From Sphingobacterium sp. SGR-19 (GTDB lineage Bacteria > Bacteroidota > Bacteroidia > Sphingobacteriales > Sphingobacteriaceae), in the NCBI RefSeq assembly GCF_011043555.1, contig NZ_JAAKGS010000012.1, positions 1 to 64,000 of the forward strand: a DNA stretch of 64,000 nt, in the 5' to 3' direction. Below are positions 8,094 through 15,815 of the stretch, one piece after another. The notes under the pieces were generated by a model, which searched no databases, was not told where the DNA came from, and worked only from the letters and a program-made list of their open reading frames with translations. How positions within the stretch are numbered: position 1 is the first letter of the stretch; each line of letters begins with the position of its first letter. A program made the position numbers and the translations under genes.

Positions 8094-9041
8094 CTAATTG
8101 ATAAAAGGAGAGGAAAGACCCCGTTGTTTACTATAATAATCTAATGTCTTTGCTGCTTGAAATGGTCGGTCTGTACTCAGTATATCAGCACCGTTTTCAA
8201 TATATTCTGCATAAACCTGTTCGCCCCTTTGCTGCGCTTGGCGATCTAAGTTTCCAATAGTGCCCAAAATACATAGGATACCGTGCTGATGCAATAGATC
8301 GGTGAGATTTTTGTCAACCTGCGATGTACCGATAAAAGCAACAAGTCTCGTATCCGGAATATCTAGGTCATTTAAGCGTATCAAGTCTTCTACATTTTTT
8401 ATAGAAGCCGAAATCATTAAATCTGGTGCGAGGTTATGCACTACTGCCGCTTGATTGGCACTGTAGGTAATGATGACAGAATATGCTTCGGACTTTGTTT
8501 TCCTGATAGCATCTACCACGAGTTGGTAAGGTACGTTTCTTTTTACATCCAGTGTGAAAATAACCTGTCCTATACCCCATTGTAATGTCTCTTCCAATGT
8601 TGGAATACGGTAGTTGGTTACCGTTCCTGCAGGATCTTTTAAGTGCAATTCTTTCAGTTCAGCTAATGTGTATCGATTTACTTTTCCCGTTCCAGTTGTA
8701 GTGCGGTCTAATGTTTCGTCATGCATTAAAACGAGAACAGAATCTTTCGTGAGTGCAATGTCACACTCGATAATGGCAGGCATTTTCGAGGCCACGCGTT
8801 GAAAAGTTTCGATGGCATTCTCGGGATAGTCTGTATCCGGTCCTCCCCGATGTGCGCTCACCAACGGAACCCTATTTTCTGAATAGGTGAGGAAACGATA
8901 CAAATCCTCAATTCCTTTAAAATTAAATACTTGTCGAGAACTACCGAATCGAACAGTATCCGCTGTGGTGTTGCTTCTGAAACAGCTACAGAAAAACAAC
9001 AAAAACATAAGAAGTAAATAGTGACTATTTATTTTCCGCAT
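8094..9041 (-). CDS. Glycerophosphodiester phosphodiesterase, lipoprotein
   Basis: Hydrolyses glycerophosphodiesters released from phospholipids to glycerol-3-phosphate and an alcohol. A lipoprotein signal (hydrophobic run ending FFCSC) anchors it outside the cytoplasm. Catalytic GDPD signatures are clear: SAHRGGPDTDYPENAIETF (His, Arg and the metal-binding Glu), ECDIALTKD, and MHDETLDRTTTG with the second catalytic His. The C-terminal part keeps the TIM-barrel ending ENGADILSTDRP. ATG at 9041 is chosen over an upstream TTG; it overlaps the 3' end of aroK by 17 nt, so the two are translationally linked in one operon. Confidence 0.9.
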   Translation of the reverse strand: MRKINSHYLLLMFLLFFCSCFRSNTTADTVRFGSSRQVFNFKGIEDLYRFLTYSENRVPLVSAHRGGPDTDYPENAIETFQRVASKMPAIIECDIALTKDSVLVLMHDETLDRTTTGTGKVNRYTLAELKELHLKDPAGTVTNYRIPTLEETLQWGIGQVIFTLDVKRNVPYQLVVDAIRKTKSEAYSVIITYSANQAAVVHNLAPDLMISASIKNVEDLIRLNDLDIPDTRLVAFIGTSQVDKNLTDLLHQHGILCILGTIGNLDRQAQQRGEQVYAEYIENGADILSTDRPFQAAKTLDYYSKQRGLSSPFIN

Positions 9042-9546
9042 AGGTTTCAATGGATTGGCATATCGTATCTAAAGAGGTATTTAGTTGGTCAATATGGATA
9101 TGTGCCTGTTTATAAAAAGGCGCTCTTTCATCTAGTTTTTCCTCAATAAATTGTAAAAGAGCTTCATCACGTAACCCTTGAAGAGCTGGGCGGGAAGCGA
9201 TGTTTGATTGTTGCAATCTATTGTGTAGCGCTTTGGGCGTGAGATAGAGGTAAATGGATATACCATTTTCTAGAATCCATTCCATGTTGTCAAAAAAACA
9301 AGGGCTTCCACCCCCGGTCGAGATAACAGCACGTTTTCCCCGTTGTTCTTTGAGTAGCTGACTTTCCATTTCACGAAATTTCTGTTCGCCATATTGTGTA
9401 AAGTACGCTGGTATCGACATACCGATGCGTTCTACAATCACATGGTCTAAATCAATAAACTTCAGATTGAGGTGGTTAGCTAACTTCCTACCTAACGTAG
9501 TTTTCCCGCTACCCATAAAACCAATTAAAAATATAGGCTTGTCCAT
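9025..9546 (-). CDS. aroK: Shikimate kinase
   Basis: Phosphorylates shikimate with ATP in the aromatic amino acid pathway. The 173-residue protein has the P-loop GFMGSGKTTLG, the shikimate-binding DLDHVIVERIG (first Asp of the DxD), and the glycine-rich STGGGSPCF motif around residues 76-84. ATG at 9546 begins MDKPIFLIGFMG, which places the P-loop at the usual position; this start overlaps the stop of the upstream BT_3928-type gene by one base (TAATG). Operon member between BT_3928 and the glycerophosphodiesterase. Confidence 0.94.
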   Translation of the reverse strand: MDKPIFLIGFMGSGKTTLGRKLANHLNLKFIDLDHVIVERIGMSIPAYFTQYGEQKFREMESQLLKEQRGKRAVISTGGGSPCFFDNMEWILENGISIYLYLTPKALHNRLQQSNIASRPALQGLRDEALLQFIEEKLDERAPFYKQAHIHIDQLNTSLDTICQSIETYAENK

Positions 9547-10745
9547 TATTTTGCTAAATAATCTTCTTCCAATTCTTCTTTTGATGGGAACGTGATTTTT
9601 GACCATTTTTTGATGACCGTACCATTTTGTAGTAAGAGTACGCCGGGATTGGAGCGTACCATACTTTTAAGAGGAACATTATCTGCGTATAATGTTTCTA
9701 GTACGAGATCCATTTCGTCTTGAAGTCCTCTTGCCACCTCGGATGAACTAGAGGTTAACAATATGGCTCGGAGCGGATAGTCACTTGCTAAATCACGAAT
9801 CGTTGTGTTAATGCGATCCAACGCAATAATATCCGCTAAAGATAGCTTGTCTACATAGGTGGTGACCACGACAAAGTTGTAATAAGGGTTTGTAATGATT
9901 TCTTGTGTCAGATCATTTCCTTCTGCATCCGATATCAACAAATCCGGGATGGGGATTTGATATCCTTTTTTGACAAGCTTCGATTCAGGTTCGCCTACAA
10001 CTTCCCAATTATCATCTTCCCAAATGCCATCCATATATTCTTTATCAGTGACTTTTTTTACTTCGCCGGTTTGTTGATGTTTGATTTCATAGATGGATTC
10101 ATATACGTCCGCTTCTTCTCCCTCAGGCATTACCATTAATTCTGGTATGTTATTTCCCTCTTTATAAGGAAGGAAATCAATAAATGGGAGAAAGTAAATG
10201 GTGTAAACACCTACTCCAAAAGATAAAAGGATGACCAATGTACTGATTAGACTTCTTGTCGTTGGGTTGGAGAGAATAGGTTTTATGCGTGCTCTGTATT
10301 TGAAAATCACGATAACGAATGCCAATAGGATAATATCTTTGATAAACGATTGCCAAGGCGTTAGTGGGATGGCATCACCAAAACATCCGCAGGAGGTCAC
10401 AACCTCAAAAAAAGCAGAATAGAATGTCAGAAAGAGAAAAAATACGGTTAACAGCAATAAACCCCAAGCTACTTTATTTTTATAGAATCCTAATAACAGG
10501 AATATCCCGAGAATGATTTCTAAGCCACAGATAAGGACAGCAAGCCAAGTACTGTAGTCGTTGAGAAAATCCATGTGGAAAACCAGAAAGTATTCTTCCA
10601 GTTTATAGCCAAAACCTGTAGGATCGTTGGCTTTGATAAAGCCTGAAAAAATGAAGAGCAAGCCAACAAATATGCGGCTAAATCCTAATGCAATATCAAT
10701 GGTGCCAGCATTCTTTTTACTTGTGGGGTTAAAGTTCGTTTCCAT
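9546..10745 (-). CDS. BT_3928-family DoxX-like membrane protein
   Basis: A protein of 399 residues with an N-terminal four-helix membrane domain resembling DoxX/MauE (RIFVGLLFIFSGFIKANDP, then CGLEIILGIFLLLGFY), containing VVTSCGCFGDAIPLT, where the CxC pair is a hallmark of MauE-type redox proteins. The C-terminal soluble half (after about residue 280) looks like a thioredoxin fold ending PGVLLLQNGTVIKKW but has no CxxC. This matches the family named after B. thetaiotaomicron BT_3928, whose function is unproven; a disulfide or periplasmic redox role is inference. It starts four bases after the DUF1599 gene. Confidence 0.8.
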   Translation of the reverse strand: METNFNPTSKKNAGTIDIALGFSRIFVGLLFIFSGFIKANDPTGFGYKLEEYFLVFHMDFLNDYSTWLAVLICGLEIILGIFLLLGFYKNKVAWGLLLLTVFFLFLTFYSAFFEVVTSCGCFGDAIPLTPWQSFIKDIILLAFVIVIFKYRARIKPILSNPTTRSLISTLVILLSFGVGVYTIYFLPFIDFLPYKEGNNIPELMVMPEGEEADVYESIYEIKHQQTGEVKKVTDKEYMDGIWEDDNWEVVGEPESKLVKKGYQIPIPDLLISDAEGNDLTQEIITNPYYNFVVVTTYVDKLSLADIIALDRINTTIRDLASDYPLRAILLTSSSSEVARGLQDEMDLVLETLYADNVPLKSMVRSNPGVLLLQNGTVIKKWSKITFPSKEELEEDYLAK

Positions 10746-10749
10746 GAGT

Positions 10750-11298
10750 CTATTTTTGTTCGGCAAGTCCTAGTTTTATAAGTGCAAAAACAGCATAGTT
10801 AAGCATGTCTTGATAATTTGCTTTCAACCCCTCCGACACAAGGGTTTGTCCATCATTATCTTCAATTTGTTTGACCCGATGAATTTTCATCAGAATAAGG
10901 TCTGTTAGAGAAGAGATGCGCATTTCTCGCCATGCCTCACCATAGTCATGATTTTTGGCAAACATTAAGTCACGTGTCTCATCTACCTTGTTGGTATACT
11001 GTCTGTCTACAACATCATACGCCAGGTTTTCCTCTGCATCGTCAGCTAACTCCAACTGCATCATCGCAATCACACAATAATTGACGATACCGATGTATTC
11101 CCCTAAAATGTCTTCCCCGACTTTGGAAACTTTTTTAACCTCCAGTGTCCGTATGCGTTGTGCTTTGATATAAATCTGATCCGTTATAGACGGTGGACGC
11201 ATAATCCGCCAAGCAGTACCGTAATCTTTTGTTTTCTTTAGGAATAAATCCTTACAATGTTTTATAACGTTATTATACTCGGTAGTCGTGTCCGTCAT
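10750..11298 (-). CDS. DUF1599 protein with internal duplication
   Basis: Cytoplasmic 182-residue protein made of two tandem copies of the same helical domain. Copy 1 (about 8-86) has KKTKDYGTAWRIMRPPSITD and IVNYCVIAMMQLEL; copy 2 (about 103-178) has AKNHDYGEAWREMRISSLTD and MLNYAVFALIKLGL. The conserved K-x-x-DYGxAWRxMR-xSxTDxIxxK pattern with later acidic residues recalls the all-alpha nucleotide-pyrophosphatase (MazG/dUTPase-like) fold, so a nucleotide-related role is plausible but unproven. It is first in the operon with BT_3928, aroK and the glycerophosphodiesterase. Confidence 0.78.
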   Translation of the reverse strand: MTDTTTEYNNVIKHCKDLFLKKTKDYGTAWRIMRPPSITDQIYIKAQRIRTLEVKKVSKVGEDILGEYIGIVNYCVIAMMQLELADDAEENLAYDVVDRQYTNKVDETRDLMFAKNHDYGEAWREMRISSLTDLILMKIHRVKQIEDNDGQTLVSEGLKANYQDMLNYAVFALIKLGLAEQK

Positions 11299-11335
11299 CG
11301 TTGCCTATCTTTTTTTTTGATCATTGTACGAACTA

Positions 11336-11343
11336 CAAATATA
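11336..11343 (-). promoter_or_regulatory. -7 promoter box for the DUF1599 operon
   Basis: Minus strand reads TATATTTG, a full TAnnTTTG match, 37 nt ahead of the first gene of the four-gene operon. The nearest TTTG upstream is 25 bp away, a little farther than ideal. Confidence 0.5.
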
Positions 11344-11446
11344 ATTAGAATATGTTTAAGGGTTAGGTCAAAAAAAGGTACAATTTGCTATAAACGAAAA
11401 AATTCCGTTCTTTGAGGTATGAAAAATTAGATATAAGGACAGGCCG

Positions 11447-12244
11447 ATGAAAATATTTAAACCAGAGATACGTGAAGTGCGTATTATACGTTACATCCAA
11501 CCTTTTCGAGAAGGCGGATCGTTGCCTGCTTTGGTGGATGCGGACGATGGATTTAGCTATGTCATTAAGTTTCGCGGTGCAGGGCAAGGGAAAAAGGCAC
11601 TGGTAGCGGAGCTGATAGGAGGTGAGCTTTGTCGTTTCTTGGGGCTTCGTATGCCCGAATTGGTCTTTGCAGACCTCGACGAATCCTTCGCACGTATGGA
11701 ACCGGATGAGGAAATACAGGACTTATTACGTTTCTCGATTGGAAAAAATTTAGGGGTGCATTTTTTGAACGGCGCGATTACGTTTGATCCGAATGTCGAC
11801 GAAATAAGCGAAGAAGAAGCTTCCAAAATTGTCTGGTTAGATGCACTGCTTATGAACGTAGACCGTACCGTACGAAATACCAACATGTTGATATGGCATC
11901 AAGAGCTTTGGTTGATAGACCACGGCGCGTCACTTTATTTTCATCACGCATGGGATAATTGGGAAGAGCAGTTGGAAAAGCCGTTTATACAAATAAAGGA
12001 TCATGTACTGCTTAAGTTTGCGTCAAAGGTAGAAGAAGTCGATGCGCGGTACCGGTCTCTTTTTACACAAGAAAATTTGTGGAATATATTGCAGATTGTG
12101 CCTGATGAATGGTTGGTAGACGAGCATCGGGAATTGAGTGCAGACGATGCCCGCAGAGTATATATATCTTTTTTGTTGGGAAGATTGGCCCATTCGGCAA
12201 ACTTTATAAAACAGATACGACATGAGCGAGAGAACACTGTATGA
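11447..12244 (+). CDS. HipA-like serine/threonine kinase
   Basis: A 265-residue kinase of the HipA-like fold without the usual HipA N-terminal subdomain. The ATP-binding lysine is in SYVIKF (Lys 41), the catalytic loop is LLMNVDRTVRNTNML (Asp 139 and Asn 144, spaced like Asp309/Asn314 of E. coli HipA), and the metal-binding Asp is in LIDHGASL (Asp 158). All core kinase residues are therefore present. HipA proteins phosphorylate tRNA synthetases or other translation factors; the target here is unknown. The last 23 nt overlap the DUF3037 gene. There is no HipB-type antitoxin beside it. Confidence 0.82.
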   Translation: MKIFKPEIREVRIIRYIQPFREGGSLPALVDADDGFSYVIKFRGAGQGKKALVAELIGGELCRFLGLRMPELVFADLDESFARMEPDEEIQDLLRFSIGKNLGVHFLNGAITFDPNVDEISEEEASKIVWLDALLMNVDRTVRNTNMLIWHQELWLIDHGASLYFHHAWDNWEEQLEKPFIQIKDHVLLKFASKVEEVDARYRSLFTQENLWNILQIVPDEWLVDEHRELSADDARRVYISFLLGRLAHSANFIKQIRHERENTV

Positions 12245-12605
12245 GTATGCTATCGTACGCGTAGTCCCTCGCGTGGAACGTGATGAGTTTATCAATGTTG
12301 GTGTAGCATTTTATTGTCGGAAACAGCGATATGCACAGGTCAAGATCTACATAGACGAAGTTAAATGTAGAATGCTTGATCCGGATATCGATTTGGAACT
12401 AATTACGAAGCATATCGATTCCTTTCAGCGTATTTGTGTGGGAGATAAAGGAGGAGGGAAACTAGCAACTTTAGAACAAGCAGAACGCTTCCGTTGGCTA
12501 ACAGCAAAAAGAAGTACCATTATACAATGTTCGGTGGTGCATCCCGGTTTGTGCATTTCAGCAGAGGATACCCATCAAGAACTATTTGAAAAATTAGTAT
12601 TATAG
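12222..12605 (+). CDS. DUF3037 protein, partner of the HipA-like kinase
   Basis: A 127-residue protein with the DUF3037 pattern: YEYAIVRVVPRVERDEFINVGV at the start in segments, then FYCRKQRY and a conserved LDPDIDLELITKHIDSF. It also resembles the C-terminal LVHPGLCISAEDTHQELFEKLV of that family. Its start codon lies 23 nt inside the HipA-like gene, in another frame, indicating coupled translation and a joint function. No catalytic motif is obvious. It may be an antitoxin, adaptor or substrate of the kinase; that is inference. Confidence 0.75.
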   Translation: MSERTLYEYAIVRVVPRVERDEFINVGVAFYCRKQRYAQVKIYIDEVKCRMLDPDIDLELITKHIDSFQRICVGDKGGGKLATLEQAERFRWLTAKRSTIIQCSVVHPGLCISAEDTHQELFEKLVL

Positions 12606-12632
12606 AAAGCATAGTTTTTTTAAAAGGAATCT

Positions 12633-12640
12633 TAAATTTG
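12633..12640 (+). promoter_or_regulatory. -7 promoter box for cysE-cysM
   Basis: TAAATTTG matches TAnnTTTG and lies 28 nt ahead of the cysE start codon, after the DUF3037 stop. No clear -33 TTTG is seen, but a T-rich run sits at the expected place. Confidence 0.5.
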
Positions 12641-12668
12641 GAGAAACACTAAACCTTACAGATAAAAA

Positions 12669-13478
12669 ATGGAAGAATTTTATCAACATATATATCAAAA
12701 GCAAATGGAAGTCCAAGACATGCCGAGCAACGCCCGTATCGCAGATTGGGCTATGCATGTGCTCCATTTGCTATTTCCGGAAAGACAATCGTCTCATTTT
12801 CAGGATGTGGGTGACGTCCGTGAAGCTTTTGAAGAAGCTGAAGAAGAATTGTTGGAATTGTTGATGAAAACAAAAGCATGTTCGCATTGTGACAACAAAC
12901 TGATTGCCCGCCGTTTTTTGGAAGAGCTCCCGGCTATTTATGATGTGATGCTCACGGATGCGCAAGCGATTATGGATGGCGACCCCGCTGCACGCAGTTT
13001 ACGGGAGGTTATACGTACATATCCCGGTTTTACAGCGATATGTGTTTATCGCCTGGCACATCAACTGTGGAAATCAAACGTGCCGCTTATCCCACGTATA
13101 TTAACCGAACATGCACACTCCAAAACCGGAATCGACATCCATCCGGGCGCCCGAATAGGCCGGTATTTATATATTGATCACGGAACTGGTTTGGTGATAG
13201 GGGAGACTTGTATCATTGGAGATCATGTCAAGCTATATCAAGGCGTAACACTGGGTGCGTTAAGCGTGGAGAAAAATATGGTAGACACCCAACGCCATCC
13301 TATGATCGAAGACCATGTCATTATCTATGCAGGAGCTACGATTTTAGGAGGACAAACGGTGATCGGTCATCACTCCGTCATCGGCGGAAATGTATGGTTG
13401 ACTTCTAGTGTAGATCCTTATACCACCGTGTATCATCAACCTAATTCTAAATTTATTGACTCAAAACCTATCGCATAA
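12669..13478 (+). CDS. cysE: Serine O-acetyltransferase
   Basis: Acetylates L-serine with acetyl-CoA to O-acetylserine, the first step of cysteine synthesis. The 269-residue protein has a helical N-terminal region and a C-terminal left-handed beta-helix of hexapeptide repeats: HSKTGIDIHPGARIGRYLYI, HGTGLVIGETCIIGDHVKLYQGVTLGA and IYAGATILGGQTVIGHHSVIGGN in sequence, with the catalytic His in DHGTGLVIGE and DIHPGA. It belongs to the EpsC-like class found in Bacteroidota. The stop codon overlaps the cysM start by one base (TAATG), so the two enzymes are made together. Confidence 0.93.
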   Translation: MEEFYQHIYQKQMEVQDMPSNARIADWAMHVLHLLFPERQSSHFQDVGDVREAFEEAEEELLELLMKTKACSHCDNKLIARRFLEELPAIYDVMLTDAQAIMDGDPAARSLREVIRTYPGFTAICVYRLAHQLWKSNVPLIPRILTEHAHSKTGIDIHPGARIGRYLYIDHGTGLVIGETCIIGDHVKLYQGVTLGALSVEKNMVDTQRHPMIEDHVIIYAGATILGGQTVIGHHSVIGGNVWLTSSVDPYTTVYHQPNSKFIDSKPIA

Positions 13479-14350
13479 TGGGAAATTTGATAGAGGCCAT
13501 CGGCAACACTCCTCTTGTGGAAATTACCTCCTTCCATGACAATTCCAACGTCAAGATTTTTGCTAAAATGGAAGGAAATAATCCAGCTGGCTCGGTGAAG
13601 GATAGAGCGGCGTTGAATATGATCCGCTCGGCGCTAGAAAGAGGTGAGATTACAAAAGAATCGAGATTGATTGAGGCTACCTCGGGTAATACAGGTATTG
13701 CCTTGGCAATGATTGCAGGCCTTTATGGATTAGAACTGGAATTGGTTATGCCCGCTACATCTACGCGCGAACGAACATTAACGATGGAAGCGTACGGTGC
13801 GAAGGTAACGCTATTGGATAATATGGAAACCTGTCGTGACTATGCAGAAGAAAAAGCGGCCTCAGGAGATTACTTTATTTTAAATCAGTTTGCTAACCCA
13901 GATAACTATAGAGCCCATATCAAGACCACCGGACCAGAAATTTGGCGTGATACCGAAGGGAACATTACGCACTTTGTAAGTGCTATGGGAACAACCGGTA
14001 CGATTATGGGGTGTTCGATGTTCTTAAAAGATAAAAATCCGGCTATTCAAATTGTTGGTTGTCAGCCGACAGAGGAATCTTCTATACCGGGGATTCGTCG
14101 GTGGCCAGCAGCTTATTTGCCTAAAATATTCGATGCTGCGCGTGTAGATCGCGTAATTGATATCGCTCAACAAGATGCTGTTAGAAGAACGCGGGAGTTA
14201 GTCAGACGCGAGGGGGTTTTTGCCGGTATGAGTACTGGTGGTGCGTTTCATGCAGCGTTACAGGTCGCAAATGAAATTGATGAAGGTATCGTTGTCTTTA
14301 TAGCTTGTGATCGTGGGGATCGTTATTTAAGCTCCGATTTGTTTGGATAA
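13478..14350 (+). CDS. cysM: Cysteine synthase B (O-acetylserine sulfhydrylase)
   Basis: PLP enzyme that replaces the acetyl group of O-acetylserine with sulfide (or thiosulfate) to give cysteine. The 290-residue protein has the PLP-lysine motif NPAGSVKDRAA (Lys about 42), the substrate loop EATSGNTGIALA, the phosphate-binding GTTGTIMG and the C-terminal FAGMSTGGA. Short length and these motifs fit CysM rather than CysK, but the two are hard to separate by eye. It is downstream of and translationally coupled to cysE. Confidence 0.9.
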   Translation: MGNLIEAIGNTPLVEITSFHDNSNVKIFAKMEGNNPAGSVKDRAALNMIRSALERGEITKESRLIEATSGNTGIALAMIAGLYGLELELVMPATSTRERTLTMEAYGAKVTLLDNMETCRDYAEEKAASGDYFILNQFANPDNYRAHIKTTGPEIWRDTEGNITHFVSAMGTTGTIMGCSMFLKDKNPAIQIVGCQPTEESSIPGIRRWPAAYLPKIFDAARVDRVIDIAQQDAVRRTRELVRREGVFAGMSTGGAFHAALQVANEIDEGIVVFIACDRGDRYLSSDLFG

Positions 14351-14442
14351 TCTTCCTTCAAAAATTTTTTAAAAAATATTTCATTTTTTACTAAGGTTTT
14401 TCTAAGTCGTTTGTATATAGTCTTACCAAGGGAAGACAAAAG

Positions 14443-15636
14443 ATGGACGACATTTCTGACGTAATAATTTTGATAAGGAAAAAGATGGCTGGCACGATCA
14501 GTGATCAGGAACTGCTTTTTCTGGAAAAATGGGTAGCGGAAAGTCCATTGCATGCAGAATTGTTAAAAAGAGCAGAAGACGAAGAGATAGTCTTAGAAGA
14601 TATCCGGGATTGGTTAGCACTTAGAAATGGAGAACGAAACGGTGTATGGGATGAACGACTGAAATCGAAAACGCTGTATAAGATACATGCCGACAGTAAG
14701 AAGAGTCAAATATACCGCATGTCCATTTTCCGCCAACTTCTACCTTATGTTGCGGTGCTATTAACGATATTGACTTTCATTTTTATATATTATCGTAGTC
14801 ATGTGTTGACAGAGCACTATGTTGAAATACATGATCTAGCTCCGGGAACGAACAAAGCGTTGATAACCCTTTCGGATGGCAGCGTTATCGAATTGAGCGA
14901 CGACCAGGACGGAGTAGTTTTGGGTGAGGAGCTGACTTACGAGGATGGCACATCCATAATACGGCTTAGTGAGGAGGAGGTCGTATATTCCACCATACAA
15001 ACGCCTAGAGGGGGACAGTATCAGATTACCTTGGCCGACGGTACTAAAGTATGGCTAAATGCGGAGACAAAGCTAACCTACCCTTCGCACTTTACGGGTG
15101 GATTAAGAATGGTCGAGTTGGAGGGAGAAGCCTATTTTGAAGTAAAGCCCTTTACTACACAAGATCACAGAATCCCCTTTTTGGTCAAAACGGCACAACA
15201 AGAAATTGAAGTACTCGGTACCCAATTTAATATCAAGGCCTATGCTGATGAGGAAGGAGACACCCGTACTACCCTAGTAGAAGGGGCGGTGTTGTTGCAC
15301 GCAGCTGGTAACGTCCTCCCACTAATGCCGGGCGAACAAGGGCTTAACGATGGACGGGCGTTAAGTAAGAAAAAGGTGGACGTCAGCTCATATATAGCAT
15401 GGAAGGATAACCGGTTTATGTTTGAAGAGTTAGAGTTACGCGAAGCACTGAAAATACTGAGCCGTTGGTATGATTTTGATTTTCAGATTGATCAGACCGT
15501 GAAGCACACCTATCTATATGCCAGTATCAACCGCGGTAAAAGTCTAAAAGAGGTGCTCAGAATTATCGAAAGTAGTGGAATCAAATTTAGATTAGAACGC
15601 TTGGGAGACAGGAATAAACTAACAATTTTTAACTAA
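14443..15636 (+). CDS. FecR-family anti-sigma factor
   Basis: Inner-membrane regulator of 397 residues. The N-terminal cytoplasmic part (about 1-85) would hold the sigma factor; one membrane segment (about 98-117, LLPYVAVLLTILTFIFIYYR) follows; the periplasmic part has the FecR domain with TPRGGQYQITLADGTKVWLNAETKLTYP, VELEGEAYFEVK and VLGTQFNIKAYADE, then a C-terminal DUF4974-like domain (MFEELELREALKILSRWYDF). It precedes the SusC with STN domain, to which it should bind. Unusually no sigma gene lies just upstream; the nearest one is at the far end of the locus (24588). Confidence 0.9.
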   Translation: MDDISDVIILIRKKMAGTISDQELLFLEKWVAESPLHAELLKRAEDEEIVLEDIRDWLALRNGERNGVWDERLKSKTLYKIHADSKKSQIYRMSIFRQLLPYVAVLLTILTFIFIYYRSHVLTEHYVEIHDLAPGTNKALITLSDGSVIELSDDQDGVVLGEELTYEDGTSIIRLSEEEVVYSTIQTPRGGQYQITLADGTKVWLNAETKLTYPSHFTGGLRMVELEGEAYFEVKPFTTQDHRIPFLVKTAQQEIEVLGTQFNIKAYADEEGDTRTTLVEGAVLLHAAGNVLPLMPGEQGLNDGRALSKKKVDVSSYIAWKDNRFMFEELELREALKILSRWYDFDFQIDQTVKHTYLYASINRGKSLKEVLRIIESSGIKFRLERLGDRNKLTIFN

Positions 15637-15815
15637 CTAGCACAAAAGTCATGATGAATTAGCACAATAGCCAACAGAAGATAGTCCCTAAAAAACGGAC
15701 AGTGCGCCAACACTGCCCGCCATTGTTTTAGCGGTCTATCGTAATTATTTATCTCTGGTCTAAGAGAAATTCTTCATTTTAACAAATTACAATATGATCT
15801 AAACCGCACAAATGT

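Noticed and set aside
8079..8098. cctaggtacaatgcta, close to the -10 half of a well-known synthetic promoter series
   Set aside because: No -35 element stands upstream, the host lineage uses a different promoter type, and the match is short; chance is the simplest reading.
15650..15815. A terminator or operator from ggacagtg / cactgccc (about 15693-15718) between FecR and SusC
   Set aside because: The stem has a mismatch and no T-run follows it, so it does not meet the standard for a terminator.
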